The notes: generated from the sequence alone by a model not told the origin. Shown: positions 23,003-31,993, counted from the stretch's first letter. The stretch is DNA of 40,614 nt from Andreprevotia sp. IGB-42 (GCF_009848685.1 NZ_WXTX01000021.1:1-40614), one strand, 5' to 3'. Numbers and translations are program-made.

Positions 23003-23296
23003 ATGCCTATCCACTACAAGTACGTCAAAGCCGGTGCACTCACGGAAGGCAGCTATCACGGCGAGGTTGATGCGGACGATCAGCATGGCCCGCTGGCGGC
23101 AGTGTTGCGGCATATTGCCAATGCCGAGAACGAAAAAATCGTTTTCAACTTCCCGCACCCGCAGCGCATTTCCGAAATGGGCGTGGACATCATCACGCCC
23201 GATCATGGCGATACCACGGCAACCCGCGCCATTGAACGCATCGAGATCTCCGACGACGGCACCATCTGGCGTGAAGTCACGCTGGTGCCGGCCTGA
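23003..23296 (+). CDS. Small cytoplasmic protein of unknown function
   Basis: A 97-residue acidic protein. The ATG at 23003 follows AAGGA by seven bases. It begins PIHYKYVKAGALTEGSYHGE, has LAAVLRHIANAENEKIVFNF in the centre and ends IERIEISDDGTIWREVTLVP. The spacing of predicted strands and the final strand-rich segment suggest a compact alpha/beta domain. No signal peptide or membrane segment. Not recognised by family; it stands alone between divergent and codirectional neighbours. Confidence 0.6.
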   Translation: MPIHYKYVKAGALTEGSYHGEVDADDQHGPLAAVLRHIANAENEKIVFNFPHPQRISEMGVDIITPDHGDTTATRAIERIEISDDGTIWREVTLVPA

Positions 23297-23484
23297 ATCG
23301 CTGCTTGCCCGGCACCGCCGGGTAAACCTTCCGCCAGCATGTTGACGCGACGGAAAATGCCCGGCTTGCCCAAGCCTGAGTAGCATCTTACTCGCTGCAA
23401 AGCGTGTATTCCTGTACAAGACCTGCGCGATTTTCTGTGCTAAAACCGGTTGCTTGTGCCCCTTACAAGCGTGCTGGTGTTGCC

Positions 23485-24420
23485 ATGCGTATTGCCGCCA
23501 TCTTGTTGTTTGCCGTGTTGAACCTTGCAGCCAGCGCCGCCCATGCGCTGCAGCCCCCTGGCGATAGCCACGAGCAGTACGAGCGCTGGCTGACCCGTAG
23601 CGAGGCGGAACGCCCCGATCTGAGCACCGATGCCCTGCTGGACTGGAGCCACCTGGAAGTGAAGGCATGGTGGCAGCCGCAGCCCGCGCCGTATGCGCTG
23701 ATCCTGCATGGCTCGCAGCCGCCGAACACGCCGCACGATGCGCGTTACCTGGGCATGGGCGACGACGTGCACGCCTTGCTCTACAGCATGGGCTTCCACG
23801 TGGTGGAGCTACTGCACCGCGGTTATGGCGAATCCGAGGGCGCACGCGCCGAAGCCAGGGCCAGCCTGCGTAGCACCGACGACGATAGCTATATCCGCGC
23901 CTTGCTGCGCGAACGCGCCAACGATATCCGCCCAGTGTTGCGCTGGCTCGATAGCAGCCCGCGGGTGAAGAACGGCGGCATCCTGATCGGGCATTCCGCC
24001 GGCGGGTTGACCGCGCTCTATGCCAGCAATGACCCTGCCGCCAGATCGGTAAAGGCGGTGGTCAGCCTGGAAGGCGGGCTGGGCAGCGGCCCGCTCAAGC
24101 TGGGCGTCATGGAGCAAGGCAGCCTGGATACCTTCCTGCGTATGAGCAAAACGCCCAAGCCCACCTTCATCGTGCACGCACCCAATGATGCCATCGTGTC
24201 TTACACGCTGGGCGAGGCCATTGCCACGCAGCAGGCGGCGGTGGGCAACAGCGTGTTCATCTCGCCCGATCTGCCAAGGGATACCGGCAAGCTCAGCAAG
24301 GGCGTGGAAGGCTATTACTATGCGCAAGAGCCACATACGCTGGTGATCGGCAAGGGTATCAAGACATGGAAGGATGCGCTGTACAGCTTCCTGACCCAGC
24401 CGCAGATCGGGCTGGAATAA
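23485..24420 (+). CDS. Secreted alpha/beta hydrolase
   Basis: A 311-residue exported alpha/beta hydrolase. The ATG at 23485 begins a signal peptide (MRIAAILLFAVLNLAASAAHA), which is why it is preferred over the open frame from 23404. The catalytic triad is visible: the nucleophile Ser in GGILIGHSAGGLTAL (about residue 169), an Asp in FIVHAPNDAIVSYTLG, and a His in YAQEPHTLVIGKG. YALILHGSQPP supplies the oxyanion-hole HG. This resembles dienelactone-hydrolase/peptidase-like esterases; the substrate is not predictable. It probably acts in the periplasm. Single gene with no obvious operon partner. Confidence 0.85.
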   Translation: MRIAAILLFAVLNLAASAAHALQPPGDSHEQYERWLTRSEAERPDLSTDALLDWSHLEVKAWWQPQPAPYALILHGSQPPNTPHDARYLGMGDDVHALLYSMGFHVVELLHRGYGESEGARAEARASLRSTDDDSYIRALLRERANDIRPVLRWLDSSPRVKNGGILIGHSAGGLTALYASNDPAARSVKAVVSLEGGLGSGPLKLGVMEQGSLDTFLRMSKTPKPTFIVHAPNDAIVSYTLGEAIATQQAAVGNSVFISPDLPRDTGKLSKGVEGYYYAQEPHTLVIGKGIKTWKDALYSFLTQPQIGLE

Positions 24421-24683
24421 GCGCCGCTGGCAAAACCTTGCCCACGGCATTGCGTGGGTGCCTAGCTGGGGCGCGGGGAGCCGTGGGCGACTAGCCTCAC
24501 GTGTCGTAGTCTTGTACTGCCTGCGTTTCGCGTGCCTTCTCGGCCATGCCGCGCTGGTCGCGCTTCACTGGGTTTTGTCGGCCGCGCTGCTTGTTGGCGG
24601 CGATTCCACATGCCGCTTTCCTGGCCGGACCTGTTGCAAAGTGCTGCGAGGGGCGGGCCACACGCCAGCACACGGTACGTTGG

Positions 24684-27014
24684 CTAAACCATGCCCACCC
24701 GCCACCAGCCGGGTAGCAAGCTGCGCACCGCCGGGCGCTGGAAGCGGTCGTCGATCAGGTACACCACGCCTTCATCCGCCTGCGTGCGGATCACCCGGCC
24801 GGCGGCCTGCACCACCTTCTGCAGCCCCGGGTACAGATAGGTGTAGTCGTAGCCGCTGCCAAAAATCGTCTCCATTCTTTGCATGATCTGCTCGTTCACC
24901 GGGTTGAGCTGCGGCAGCCCCAGCGTGGCGATGAAGGCGCCGATCAGCCGGCTGCCGGGCAAGTCGATTCCCTCGGCAAACGCGCCGCCCAGCACCGCAA
25001 AGCCGATGCCCTGGCTGCTGGCGGTAAAGCGCGCCAGGAAGGCATTGCGCTCGGCCTCGCTCATCTGCCGGCTTTGTGAAAACTGCGGGATATCCGGCTG
25101 CAGTTCATCCAGCGCGCTCGCCACCTGCTGCAGGTAATCGAAGCTGCTGAAAAACGCCAGGTAGTTGCCCGGTTGCGCGCGGTATTGCGTGGCGATCAAC
25201 GCTGCAATGGGTTCGGCCGAACCGGCTCGGTCGCGGTAGCGGGTGGAGATACCGCCCGCCACGCGCACGCTGAGCTGGTCCGCATGGAATGGCGATGCCA
25301 CGTCGATGCTCACGGTGCTGGCCGGTAAGCCCAGCGTATCGGCATAGAAATGCACCGGGCTCAGCGTGGCGGAAAACAGCACGGTGCTGCGCGTGGCCTC
25401 GAAGCGCGGCGTGAGGAAGGGCGCAGGCACCACATTGCGGATGCACAGCACGGATGAGGCGGCACCGGGCTTGCCCGGTTGCGCGGGCAGCAGCGTGCTG
25501 TCGAACAGTGAATGCGCGGCAAAGGTTTCGCTCAGCCGGCAGAACTGCATGGCATCGAAGTAGAAATGCTGCAGGTCCGCATCCAGCCCGGCGGGTTCAT
25601 CGCCCAGATAATCGTTGATGGCGCCGATCAGCTGCTGCAGCGCAAACTGCAGTTTGTCCGGCAGCGCGGGCAGCACCGCATACAGCGCTTCCTGCTCGCG
25701 CGTCAGCGCGCTCCAGCAGCGCTGTACTTTATCCAGCGGTTTTTTCAGTGCGGCCGGTGCGCTGCGCCGTATGCGTTTGAGCAGGCGCTGGTCCAGCTCG
25801 GCGCTGTACATGCCGCGTGCCCGCTCGATCAGGTTGTGCGCTTCGTCCACCAGCACGCCCACCTGCCACTGGTTGGCCACGGTCAGGCCGTGCAGCATGG
25901 CGCTGCTGTCGAAGTAATAGTTGTAATCGCCAATGATCACGTCCGCCCAGCGCGCCAGCTCCTGGCTCAGGTAATACGGGCAAACCTGGTGGGCCAGCGC
26001 AATATCGCGCACGGCGGTCTGGTCCAGCTTGCGCATGGGCTGGGCAGCGGTGGGGTGTGGCGGTGGCGCAGCGCTGCCGACGGATTGCGGCGTGGTGGCC
26101 AGCGCGGCTGCACGTGCGGCGGGTAGCCGGTCATAAAAACCCTGCGCCAGCGGGCACGATGCACCATGGCAGGCTTTGTCCGGGTGCTCGCATGCCTTGT
26201 CGCGCGCAATCAGTTCCAGCACGCGCAGCGCCTGGTTGGGCGCATGCCGGCCCAAGGCGTCCAGCGCATCCAGCGCCAGCGCGCGGCCGGAGGTCTTGGC
26301 GGCCAGGTAGAACACCTTGTCCAGCTTTTGCGCCGGCGCCGCTTTCAGCAGCGGAAACACCGTGCCCATGGTTTTGCCGATGCCGGTAGGCGCTTGCGCC
26401 AGCAGGCAACGGCCGGTGCGCGCGGCCTTGTACACTGCCTCGGCCAGATCGCGCTGGCCGGGGCGGAAGCTGGCGTGCGGAAAACCCAGCGTGGCCAGTG
26501 CTGCATCACGCTCAGCACGGTGCGCCAGCTGCAGATCCGCCCAAGCAATGAAATGGCTGCACAGTTCATCGAAGTACGCATGCAGCGCGGTGGCGCTGTA
26601 ATGCTCGCGCAGCACGGTTTCCTTCTGGCTGACGATATCGAAATACACCAGCGCCACGTTCAGCTCATCCAGCCCGCGCGCTGCGCACAGCAGCCAGCCG
26701 TAAATTTTGGCCTGCGCCCAGTGCAGTGCGCGGTGGTTGTCCGGCATGCGTGCCAGCTCACCACGGAAGGTTTTGATTTCTTCCAGCTGGTTGTGCGCCG
26801 GGTGGTAGCCATCGGCACGGCCACGCACCAGCAGGTGCCGGTATTGCCCGCTCAGCGTGATTTCCGCCTGGTAGGGCGAGCCGCGCCGCCCGGTTACCGT
26901 GGTGTGCCCCACCATGCCTTCCTGTGCGGTGGGCGAGGGCGTAAAGCGCAAATCCAGATCGCCGCGCTTGGCAGCAAACTCGCACAGCTCGCGCACCGCC
27001 ACGGTGTAGCTCAC
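24684..27014 (-). CDS. Nuclease-helicase: PD-(D/E)XK domain fused to DinG/XPD-like helicase
   Basis: A 776-residue superfamily 2 DNA helicase of the XPD/DinG/Rad3 type. The GTG at 27012-27014 overlaps the TGA of the upstream nuclease gene (GTGA) and fits the conserved YTVAVRELCEFAAKRGDLDL start. Residues ~1-110 hold a RecB/Cas4-like nuclease core (GRADGYHP...LEEIKTF: Asp68, Glu79, Lys81). Then come Walker A APTGIGKT (208-215), a four-cysteine iron-sulfur cluster region (CEHPDKACHGASC...CPYYLS), the DEAH box in VGVLVDEAHNLIE, and motif VI QAAGRVIRTQADEG. It likely unwinds DNA 5'-3' during repair. Co-expression with a FAN1-like nuclease supports a role in cross-link or branched-DNA repair. Confidence 0.9.
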   Translation of the reverse strand: MSYTVAVRELCEFAAKRGDLDLRFTPSPTAQEGMVGHTTVTGRRGSPYQAEITLSGQYRHLLVRGRADGYHPAHNQLEEIKTFRGELARMPDNHRALHWAQAKIYGWLLCAARGLDELNVALVYFDIVSQKETVLREHYSATALHAYFDELCSHFIAWADLQLAHRAERDAALATLGFPHASFRPGQRDLAEAVYKAARTGRCLLAQAPTGIGKTMGTVFPLLKAAPAQKLDKVFYLAAKTSGRALALDALDALGRHAPNQALRVLELIARDKACEHPDKACHGASCPLAQGFYDRLPAARAAALATTPQSVGSAAPPPHPTAAQPMRKLDQTAVRDIALAHQVCPYYLSQELARWADVIIGDYNYYFDSSAMLHGLTVANQWQVGVLVDEAHNLIERARGMYSAELDQRLLKRIRRSAPAALKKPLDKVQRCWSALTREQEALYAVLPALPDKLQFALQQLIGAINDYLGDEPAGLDADLQHFYFDAMQFCRLSETFAAHSLFDSTLLPAQPGKPGAASSVLCIRNVVPAPFLTPRFEATRSTVLFSATLSPVHFYADTLGLPASTVSIDVASPFHADQLSVRVAGGISTRYRDRAGSAEPIAALIATQYRAQPGNYLAFFSSFDYLQQVASALDELQPDIPQFSQSRQMSEAERNAFLARFTASSQGIGFAVLGGAFAEGIDLPGSRLIGAFIATLGLPQLNPVNEQIMQRMETIFGSGYDYTYLYPGLQKVVQAAGRVIRTQADEGVVYLIDDRFQRPAVRSLLPGWWRVGMV

Positions 27015-28669
27015 GCGCCATCCGCCCAGCGCAGGTAGCACACGGCCACGGGGATATCGTGCTGGCTGAAGTGAGCCAGCCAGCGGCGCTGGTTGTCTTG
27101 CAGCCGGTCGCCCGGGCCTTTTACCTCGATCAATTGGTAGCGTGCCTCATCCGGCCAGAAGCGGATCAGGTCGGGCAGGCCGGTGCGGTTGGCGGGAATA
27201 TCCTGCAGCATGCGCGCAAACACCGCCTTGAGATGCGCAGCGGGGATGCACCGCAGTGCCAGCGCCAGCAGGGCTTCATCCACCACCTGCCACGCCACGA
27301 ACGGCGATTGCACGCCGCGCTTGGCGTGATAGGTGCGGGTGATCGCCGCAGCATGGTTGCCGTCATCCAGCCGTGCCAGGCAGGTATCGAACAGGGCTTG
27401 CCGGCGCGCCACGAAATCCGCGCTGCCCAAGTCTGCCGGCCCGTGGTGATACGGGTGGAAGAAGGCGCCGGGCAGCGGGTGGAAAATTGCCTCCCAGCAC
27501 AGCAAGCCCAGCAATGCGTTGAACAGCGTGTTTTCCACATATATCACCGGCGCGTGATCGGCGTGCAGGTGATCGCGCACCACCGCCTCCACATTCACCG
27601 GCTGCTGCGGCAGGCTCAGTGCGAGCTGCACGGTGGCATCGGCAGCGCGCGTGCGGGTAAGCGGCAGGCCCAGTGTGCGCTGCAGCCGCGGCAGTGCGCG
27701 CAGCAGTTGCTGGGTTTCCGCATCGTTTTCCGGGTGCGCCAGCGCGGTTTGCGCCAGTGCATGGGCTGCTGCGGGTTGCGGCAGTTTTTCCAGCACGCGG
27801 ATGGCCCGCCAGCGTGCGCCGGGGTAGGGGCAGCTGGCATAGGTGTGCAGTGCGTCTGCCAGTGCACCGTTGCGCTCCTGCTGCTGGCCGATCAGGAAGC
27901 GCAGCCGCGCATGGCGGCTGTGCAGCCAGTCGTTGCTGCAATTGATCGCCTGCAAGGTGGCCAGTACATCGGCCGGCTCGGCGCCGTCGCCCAGTTGCTC
28001 GCGGCAGCGCGCCAGCTGCAGGTACACATCCACATCCGCGCGGCACTGGAAGCCACGGCTCTCCGGCGCAATCGCCACCGGCTCGAACACGTACACACCC
28101 AGGTCCGCCAGCACGAAATCAGACCAATCCTGGCGCAGGTTGCCGAAGAACATCAGCCGCAGCCGCTCGCACAGCGCATCCAGTTTCAGCTCATACACAA
28201 GCTCCGCAGTATCCGGCCACCAGGTTGCGAAGTGCTGTGCATCCGGCCATTGCTGGCTTGCCACTGCCAGCAGTTCTGCTTTGCCGGCACTGCGCGGCAG
28301 CAGTGTAGGCAATATCGCCTGCAGCTCACTCTTGGTCAGCAGGCCGAACAGCTGCGGGATATCCAGCAGCGGCGCCGCATCCACCCAGCCATGCGCCAGC
28401 AAGGGCGCTGCGGCTGCGTGTGGGCAGCCGATTTCGGCATACGCCAGCTTGCTGCTGCGGAACAGCGTGCCCTTGCGCATCACCATGCGCACCAGCAGCG
28501 CTTGTGCTGCCTGGGGCAACGCGCAAAAGCGCGCGATGAAGCCGGTTTCTTCCGCGTTCAGCAGGTCTGCATGGCGCGCGCTGATCCATGCCAGCATGCG
28601 GCGGAAGTTGGCCAGGTAATACAACGGGTCTTCCAGCGTGCGTGCCGCAGCGGGGTTCTGCGCTTTCAC
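27011..28669 (-). CDS. FAN1-like VRR-NUC structure-specific nuclease
   Basis: A 552-residue protein with the VRR-NUC endonuclease domain at its C-terminus: TGLPDLIRFWP...YQLIEVKGPGDRLQDN supplies the PD-(D/E)XK residues Asp500, Glu515 and Lys517. The N-terminal part (NFRRMLAWISARHADLLNAE; TLFRSSKLAYAEIG) resembles the FAN1 DNA-binding region, and the alpha-helical middle (ALLVRM, LHTYASCPYPGARWRAIRVL) resembles its TPR-like segment. Bacterial FAN1 proteins of similar size cut 5' flaps and help process interstrand cross-links. It is the first gene of the repair operon and its stop overlaps the helicase start. Confidence 0.9.
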   Translation of the reverse strand: MKAQNPAAARTLEDPLYYLANFRRMLAWISARHADLLNAEETGFIARFCALPQAAQALLVRMVMRKGTLFRSSKLAYAEIGCPHAAAAPLLAHGWVDAAPLLDIPQLFGLLTKSELQAILPTLLPRSAGKAELLAVASQQWPDAQHFATWWPDTAELVYELKLDALCERLRLMFFGNLRQDWSDFVLADLGVYVFEPVAIAPESRGFQCRADVDVYLQLARCREQLGDGAEPADVLATLQAINCSNDWLHSRHARLRFLIGQQQERNGALADALHTYASCPYPGARWRAIRVLEKLPQPAAAHALAQTALAHPENDAETQQLLRALPRLQRTLGLPLTRTRAADATVQLALSLPQQPVNVEAVVRDHLHADHAPVIYVENTLFNALLGLLCWEAIFHPLPGAFFHPYHHGPADLGSADFVARRQALFDTCLARLDDGNHAAAITRTYHAKRGVQSPFVAWQVVDEALLALALRCIPAAHLKAVFARMLQDIPANRTGLPDLIRFWPDEARYQLIEVKGPGDRLQDNQRRWLAHFSQHDIPVAVCYLRWADGA

Positions 28670-29163
28670 TGGCGTTTACCAGAGCGGGTTGCGGCAGGCA
28701 GCATTAGATAGCGGGCCATGCAAACGAACCCGCAATCAGGTTTGCAAGAGGTTGACCCGAGTGAAGACAGAACCGGCATGGTGGCGACAATAAAGCGGAA
28801 ATGTTCTATGAACGTTCGTTCTATGTTACGCCTATCTGTGCCCGCCGTGGCTTGGCATCGCTGATCTTGCAGGCAGCGGGCAGATCAACGGTCATTTGCA
28901 TGTATTGGGCATGCAGCGGGCATGCACTAGCCACGCAACGTGGCATGTAGGGGGCACCGATCTGGCAGCGGTTGGCCATGGGCTGAACCTGCATCCGGCA
29001 CACTGCAGGCGCGGGTGCCCACCCAGGCCCGGCGTATCCGGGCAGATCACGCAATATCACGCAAGTACCTGATATCTCACAGGCTATCGGGTGTTCCGGC
29101 CTATGGTGGCGGCGCGCGGAAACGCGCCCAATCAGCACACATCCCACTGCACCGGAGTACCCC
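28670..29163. promoter_or_regulatory. Intergenic region between repair operon and phasin-like gene
   Basis: About 490 bases without a credible gene. It contains GAACGTTCGTTC at 28810-28821 (matching GAAC-N4-GTTC), and two pairs of 9-base direct repeats with a 10-base period: GGGCATGCA at 28908-28916 and 28918-28926, and ATCACGCAA at 29047-29055 and 29057-29065. The latter lies about 100 bases before the rightward gene and may be regulator sites. The purine-rich CCGGAG at 29151-29156 is the ribosome-binding site for 29164. Confidence 0.5.
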
Positions 29164-29625
29164 ATGAACCATTTTCCCGCCCTGCCAGCTTCATCGATTG
29201 CCGCGCCATGGCTGGCCTGGTTGCGCCCCAGCCTGATGCTGACCGAAATGTGGCTGTCTGCCGGTTTCGTGATCTACCAGCGCATGCCGCTGCTGCTGCA
29301 AAACCAGCCGCATAGCGCCAAGGATCAGCGTGAGATTACCCGCATGGTGCAGGAGAAGGTAGAGGCTGCCGGCGAATCCGCGCAGGCCATCGGCATGCAG
29401 AGCATGCTGGCCGGCATGCGCTTCTGGACGGATATGTGGCAGCAGTCGCTACGGCAAGGGGCGAGTGCATTCACGCCCGGCAACACGCGCCATTTCAGCT
29501 ACCACCTGTCGCCGGGGCAATGGCTGAAGTCGCTGCAAAGCGGCGCCAGGATCGCTACGCATGGCCTCCGCCCCATCCATGCACGCGCTACCGCCAACGC
29601 ACGGCGGCTGGCCAAGCCGCGCTGA
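29164..29625 (+). CDS. Phasin-like small protein
   Basis: A 153-residue amphipathic helical protein. PSLMLTEMWLSAGFVIYQRM and QREITRMVQEKVEAAGESAQ, followed by AIGMQSMLAGMRFWTDMWQQ, fit the helical, hydrophobic-face pattern of phasin-type or polyhydroxyalkanoate-granule proteins. The tail is basic (LRPIHARATANARRLAKPR), which in phasins and PhaM-like proteins can contact DNA. The match is by pattern, not a recognised family hit. The ATG at 29164 has a GGAG eight bases upstream. A bidirectional hairpin terminator follows at 29667-29693. Confidence 0.55.
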   Translation: MNHFPALPASSIAAPWLAWLRPSLMLTEMWLSAGFVIYQRMPLLLQNQPHSAKDQREITRMVQEKVEAAGESAQAIGMQSMLAGMRFWTDMWQQSLRQGASAFTPGNTRHFSYHLSPGQWLKSLQSGARIATHGLRPIHARATANARRLAKPR

Positions 29626-29666
29626 AGCCGGTGATCTGAACGAGGCTTTGAAATGACCGCATGACC

Positions 29667-29693
29667 AAGGGGCCGTTGCGATACGGCCCCTTT
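29667..29693. terminator. Bidirectional intrinsic terminator
   Basis: AAGGGGCCGT (29667-29676) pairs with ACGGCCCCTT (29683-29692), a 10-bp stem with a six-base loop and T/A-rich flanks, located between convergent genes (phasin-like, plus; DUF4142, minus). It can end both transcripts. Confidence 0.8.
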
Positions 29694-29722
29694 GGCTTGT
29701 GCGGCGTCTGTCGAATTGCCGC

Positions 29723-30313
29723 TCAGTGCGGATCACTGGCCATTTGCTGGCTGACCGACCGTTTCTCGATATGCGCCTTGTGCTGCAGCAAGGTCGGCAA
29801 TGTATCGCTGGCAAAGGCCATGATATCGGTATCCGCACCCAATGTGGCCTGTTGGCTGAACAAGGTAACGGCTTCCTGATGGGCGCTGAGCTGGTCTGCC
29901 ACATAAGCATGATCGAATGCCTTGCCGGACAGCTTTTGCAACCGCTGCAGCGCAAGGTTTTGTTCGTTGCTGGGGGTTGCCGGTGCGGGCTGGTTCTTGC
30001 GCGTGGCCAGCGCGGCGAGCTTTTGCTGGGCAGTCGCGTGGTCTTTGAGCATTTGCGTGGCAAATGCCTTGATGGCCGGGTTGCTGCTGTTGTGCAGCGC
30101 CAGCTTTGCTGCGGCCATTTCGGCGGCATTGGCATGGCCAGCAATGATGATGAAATCGCTGTCGGCCTGCAGCAAGCCTGCCTGCGCCTGCGCGATGGGC
30201 GTTGCCGCCACCGCCTGGTTGAGCAGCGCGGGGGTGATGAAGATGGCTGCGCCCAGCAGGGCGGCCAGTACGCGATGAGGCCGTTGGTGGTGGTGATGCC
30301 TGGCGATGTGCAT
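29723..30313 (-). CDS. DUF4142 exported ferritin-like protein
   Basis: A 196-residue exported protein. The start ATG at 30311-30313 follows GGGAG. A His-rich N-terminus (HIARHHHHQRPHR) precedes a signal helix (LAALLGAAIFITPALLNQAV). The mature part, ADSDFIIIAGHANAAEMAAA with KLALHNSSNPAIKAFATQML and KDHATAQQKLAAL, is the DUF4142 domain, a four-helix bundle resembling ferritin/DPS folds and often linked to stress or metal handling. The typical metal-ligand Glu/His pattern is only partly visible, and the function is not established. It is encoded downstream of a PRC-barrel gene on the same strand. Confidence 0.85.
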   Translation of the reverse strand: MHIARHHHHQRPHRVLAALLGAAIFITPALLNQAVAATPIAQAQAGLLQADSDFIIIAGHANAAEMAAAKLALHNSSNPAIKAFATQMLKDHATAQQKLAALATRKNQPAPATPSNEQNLALQRLQKLSGKAFDHAYVADQLSAHQEAVTLFSQQATLGADTDIMAFASDTLPTLLQHKAHIEKRSVSQQMASDPH

Positions 30314-30341
30314 GGTGCTCTCCCGGGTAGATGCCACCTGA

Positions 30342-30376
30342 ATGCAATACGGCACCGCTGGGGTGCCGTATTGCAT
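30342..30376. repeat. Perfect 15-bp inverted repeat between DUF4142 and PRC-barrel genes
   Basis: Left arm 30342-30356 (ATGCAATACGGCACC) and right arm 30362-30376 are exact reverse complements around a five-base loop. There is no T tract on either side, so it is not a standard intrinsic terminator. It lies 20 bases after the PRC-barrel stop and upstream of the DUF4142 gene on the minus strand. Confidence 0.85.
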
Positions 30377-30395
30377 GGATTGATACCGGGCTGGC

Positions 30396-30899
30396 TTATT
30401 CCCAGTACGGCGATGCGTTGTAGTAGGTATGGATCTCGTGCGCCCAGCGCTCATCGGCCATGCTCGGCCAGTGATCCTTGTCGAAGCCGGGGGCGGTCTT
30501 CAGGCGGTCACGGCTTTCGTTCAGCACGAATTGCTTGTTGTCGGTATCGAGGATCAGCGCGCTGAACGGGATGGCAAACAGCTTGTCACCCAAGCCCAGA
30601 AAACCGCCGAACGACAGCACCGCATACGCCACGCGGCCGCGTTCCACGTCCAGCATCAGGCCCTTGATCTCACCCAGGTCTTCACCCTGCAGGTTGATCA
30701 CGTCGTTGCCTTCCAGCGTATCGGCCAGCATCAGGTACGGGCCGGGGCCTTCGCCGCTCTGCAGCGATTCCGGTGTACCGATGATGCGTGCACCGCCGGT
30801 GCTGCGGCCAGAAACCGAATTGGCATCGTAGCCGCCGGCAGTCAGCGGCGTGTTCAGGTTGGCCTCGGTGGTACGGATATTCGGATTGAAGTTCGACAT
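30396..30899 (-). CDS. PRC-barrel domain protein
   Basis: A 167-residue cytoplasmic protein with a PRC-barrel beta-barrel domain (residues ~50-120): YLMLADTLEGNDVINLQGED, LGEIKGLMLDVERGRVAYAV, then LSFGGFLGLGDKLFAIPFSA. PRC-barrels act as protein or RNA contact modules. The C-terminal DHWPSMADERWAHEIHTYYN is a frequent extension in stress-related homologues. AAGGAGAAATGAT is a strong ribosome-binding site before the ATG at 30897-30899. It lies in a region rich in general-stress genes. Confidence 0.85.
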   Translation of the reverse strand: MSNFNPNIRTTEANLNTPLTAGGYDANSVSGRSTGGARIIGTPESLQSGEGPGPYLMLADTLEGNDVINLQGEDLGEIKGLMLDVERGRVAYAVLSFGGFLGLGDKLFAIPFSALILDTDNKQFVLNESRDRLKTAPGFDKDHWPSMADERWAHEIHTYYNASPYWE

Positions 30900-31132
30900 A
30901 TCATTTCTCCTTGGTGATCGGCTGCAGCGCTGCCAGCCAGTTCTGGAACCGCAAGCCGCGTGCAACACAGGGCTGACGGTTTTCCGGTTCCGGTACAACT
31001 GCATCCAGTGTATGGAACTGCCCTGTTGCACTCTGTCCGCCGCAGGCACCAATTGGGCAGCGGCGGGGACTATGGCGGCGTCAGCAGTGGCTTGGCCGCC
31101 TGTGGGATGTACGGTAGCCCCGCTGACATCAC

Positions 31133-31993
31133 TCAGCCGTTCACCGGCACGCCGCCATTGGGGTGGATCACCTGGCCGGTGATGTAGCTCGAATCGTCGG
31201 ATGCCAGGAACACATAGGCAGGTGCTACCTCATCGGGCTGGCCCGGCCGTTTCATCGGCACATCCTTGCCGAACGTCGCCACCGATTCCTCGTCGAAGGT
31301 GGACGGGATCAGCGGCGTCCAGATCGGGCCGGGCGCTACCGCGTTCACACGGATGCCTTCTTCCACCAGCGATTGCGCCAGCGAGCGGGTAAAGGCCACG
31401 ATGGCGCCCTTGGTGGCCGCGTAGTCCAGCAGCCTGCCGCTGCCGCGATAGGCAGTGACCGAGGTGGTGTTGATGATGCGCCCGCGATGCAGTTTCAGAT
31501 GCGGTAGTGCTGCTTTAACCAGATAGAACTGCGCGAACACATTGGTGCGGAAGGTGCGCTCCAGCTGATCGCTGTCGATATCGCTGATCGACGCTTGCGG
31601 ATGCTGCTCGGCAGCGTTGTTGACGAGGATATCCAGCCGGCCAAATTTTTCGATTACCCGCGCCACCGCCGTCTGGCAATGGCTTTCCTGGCTGATGTCG
31701 GTCTGGATCAGCAAGGTTTCACGCCCTGCAGCATGAATGGCCTCGGCGGTTTGCTCGGCATCGGTGGTTTCGTTCAGGTACACGATTGCAACGTGTGCGC
31801 CCTCCTTGGCATACGCCACGGCCGCCGCGCGGCCGATGCCACTATCGCCACCGGTAATCAATGCCACCTGGCCAGTGAGCTTGCCGGCTGCCTTGTAATC
31901 GCGTGCGAATGATTCGGGGGCGGGGTGCATCTGTATTTCCTGGCCTGGTTGCTGGTTCTGGTGTTGCGGGGGCAGCGTGTTGTCGGTGCTCAT
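31133..31993 (-). CDS. Stress-type short-chain dehydrogenase (YhdF/GsiB-region-like SDR)
   Basis: A 286-residue SDR with an extra ~40-residue N-terminus (PPQHQNQQPGQEIQMHPAPE) before the Rossmann start VALITGGDSGIGRAAAVAYA. LDILVNNAAEQHP (NNA motif), IINTTSVTAYRGSGRLLDYA and ATKGAIVAFTRSLAQSL give the catalytic Ser-Tyr-Lys (the Tyr of LLDYAATKG). The N-terminal tail and the VNAVAPGPIWTPLIPSTF loop are typical of the general-stress SDR group found in many soil bacteria. AAGGAGAGCGCC precedes the ATG at 31991-31993. Substrate unknown. Confidence 0.9.
   Translation of the reverse strand: MSTDNTLPPQHQNQQPGQEIQMHPAPESFARDYKAAGKLTGQVALITGGDSGIGRAAAVAYAKEGAHVAIVYLNETTDAEQTAEAIHAAGRETLLIQTDISQESHCQTAVARVIEKFGRLDILVNNAAEQHPQASISDIDSDQLERTFRTNVFAQFYLVKAALPHLKLHRGRIINTTSVTAYRGSGRLLDYAATKGAIVAFTRSLAQSLVEEGIRVNAVAPGPIWTPLIPSTFDEESVATFGKDVPMKRPGQPDEVAPAYVFLASDDSSYITGQVIHPNGGVPVNG

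Noticed and set aside
27059-28711. 550-codon plus-strand frame opposite the FAN1-like gene
   Set aside because: Antisense to a gene with an intact VRR-NUC motif; the translation has no recognisable domain and a Gln/Arg/Ala-biased composition.
28810-28821. Definite LexA operator call
   Set aside because: The motif has only eight fixed bases, so one copy in 40 kb is expected by chance, and it is not the betaproteobacterial consensus; kept only as a low-confidence finding.
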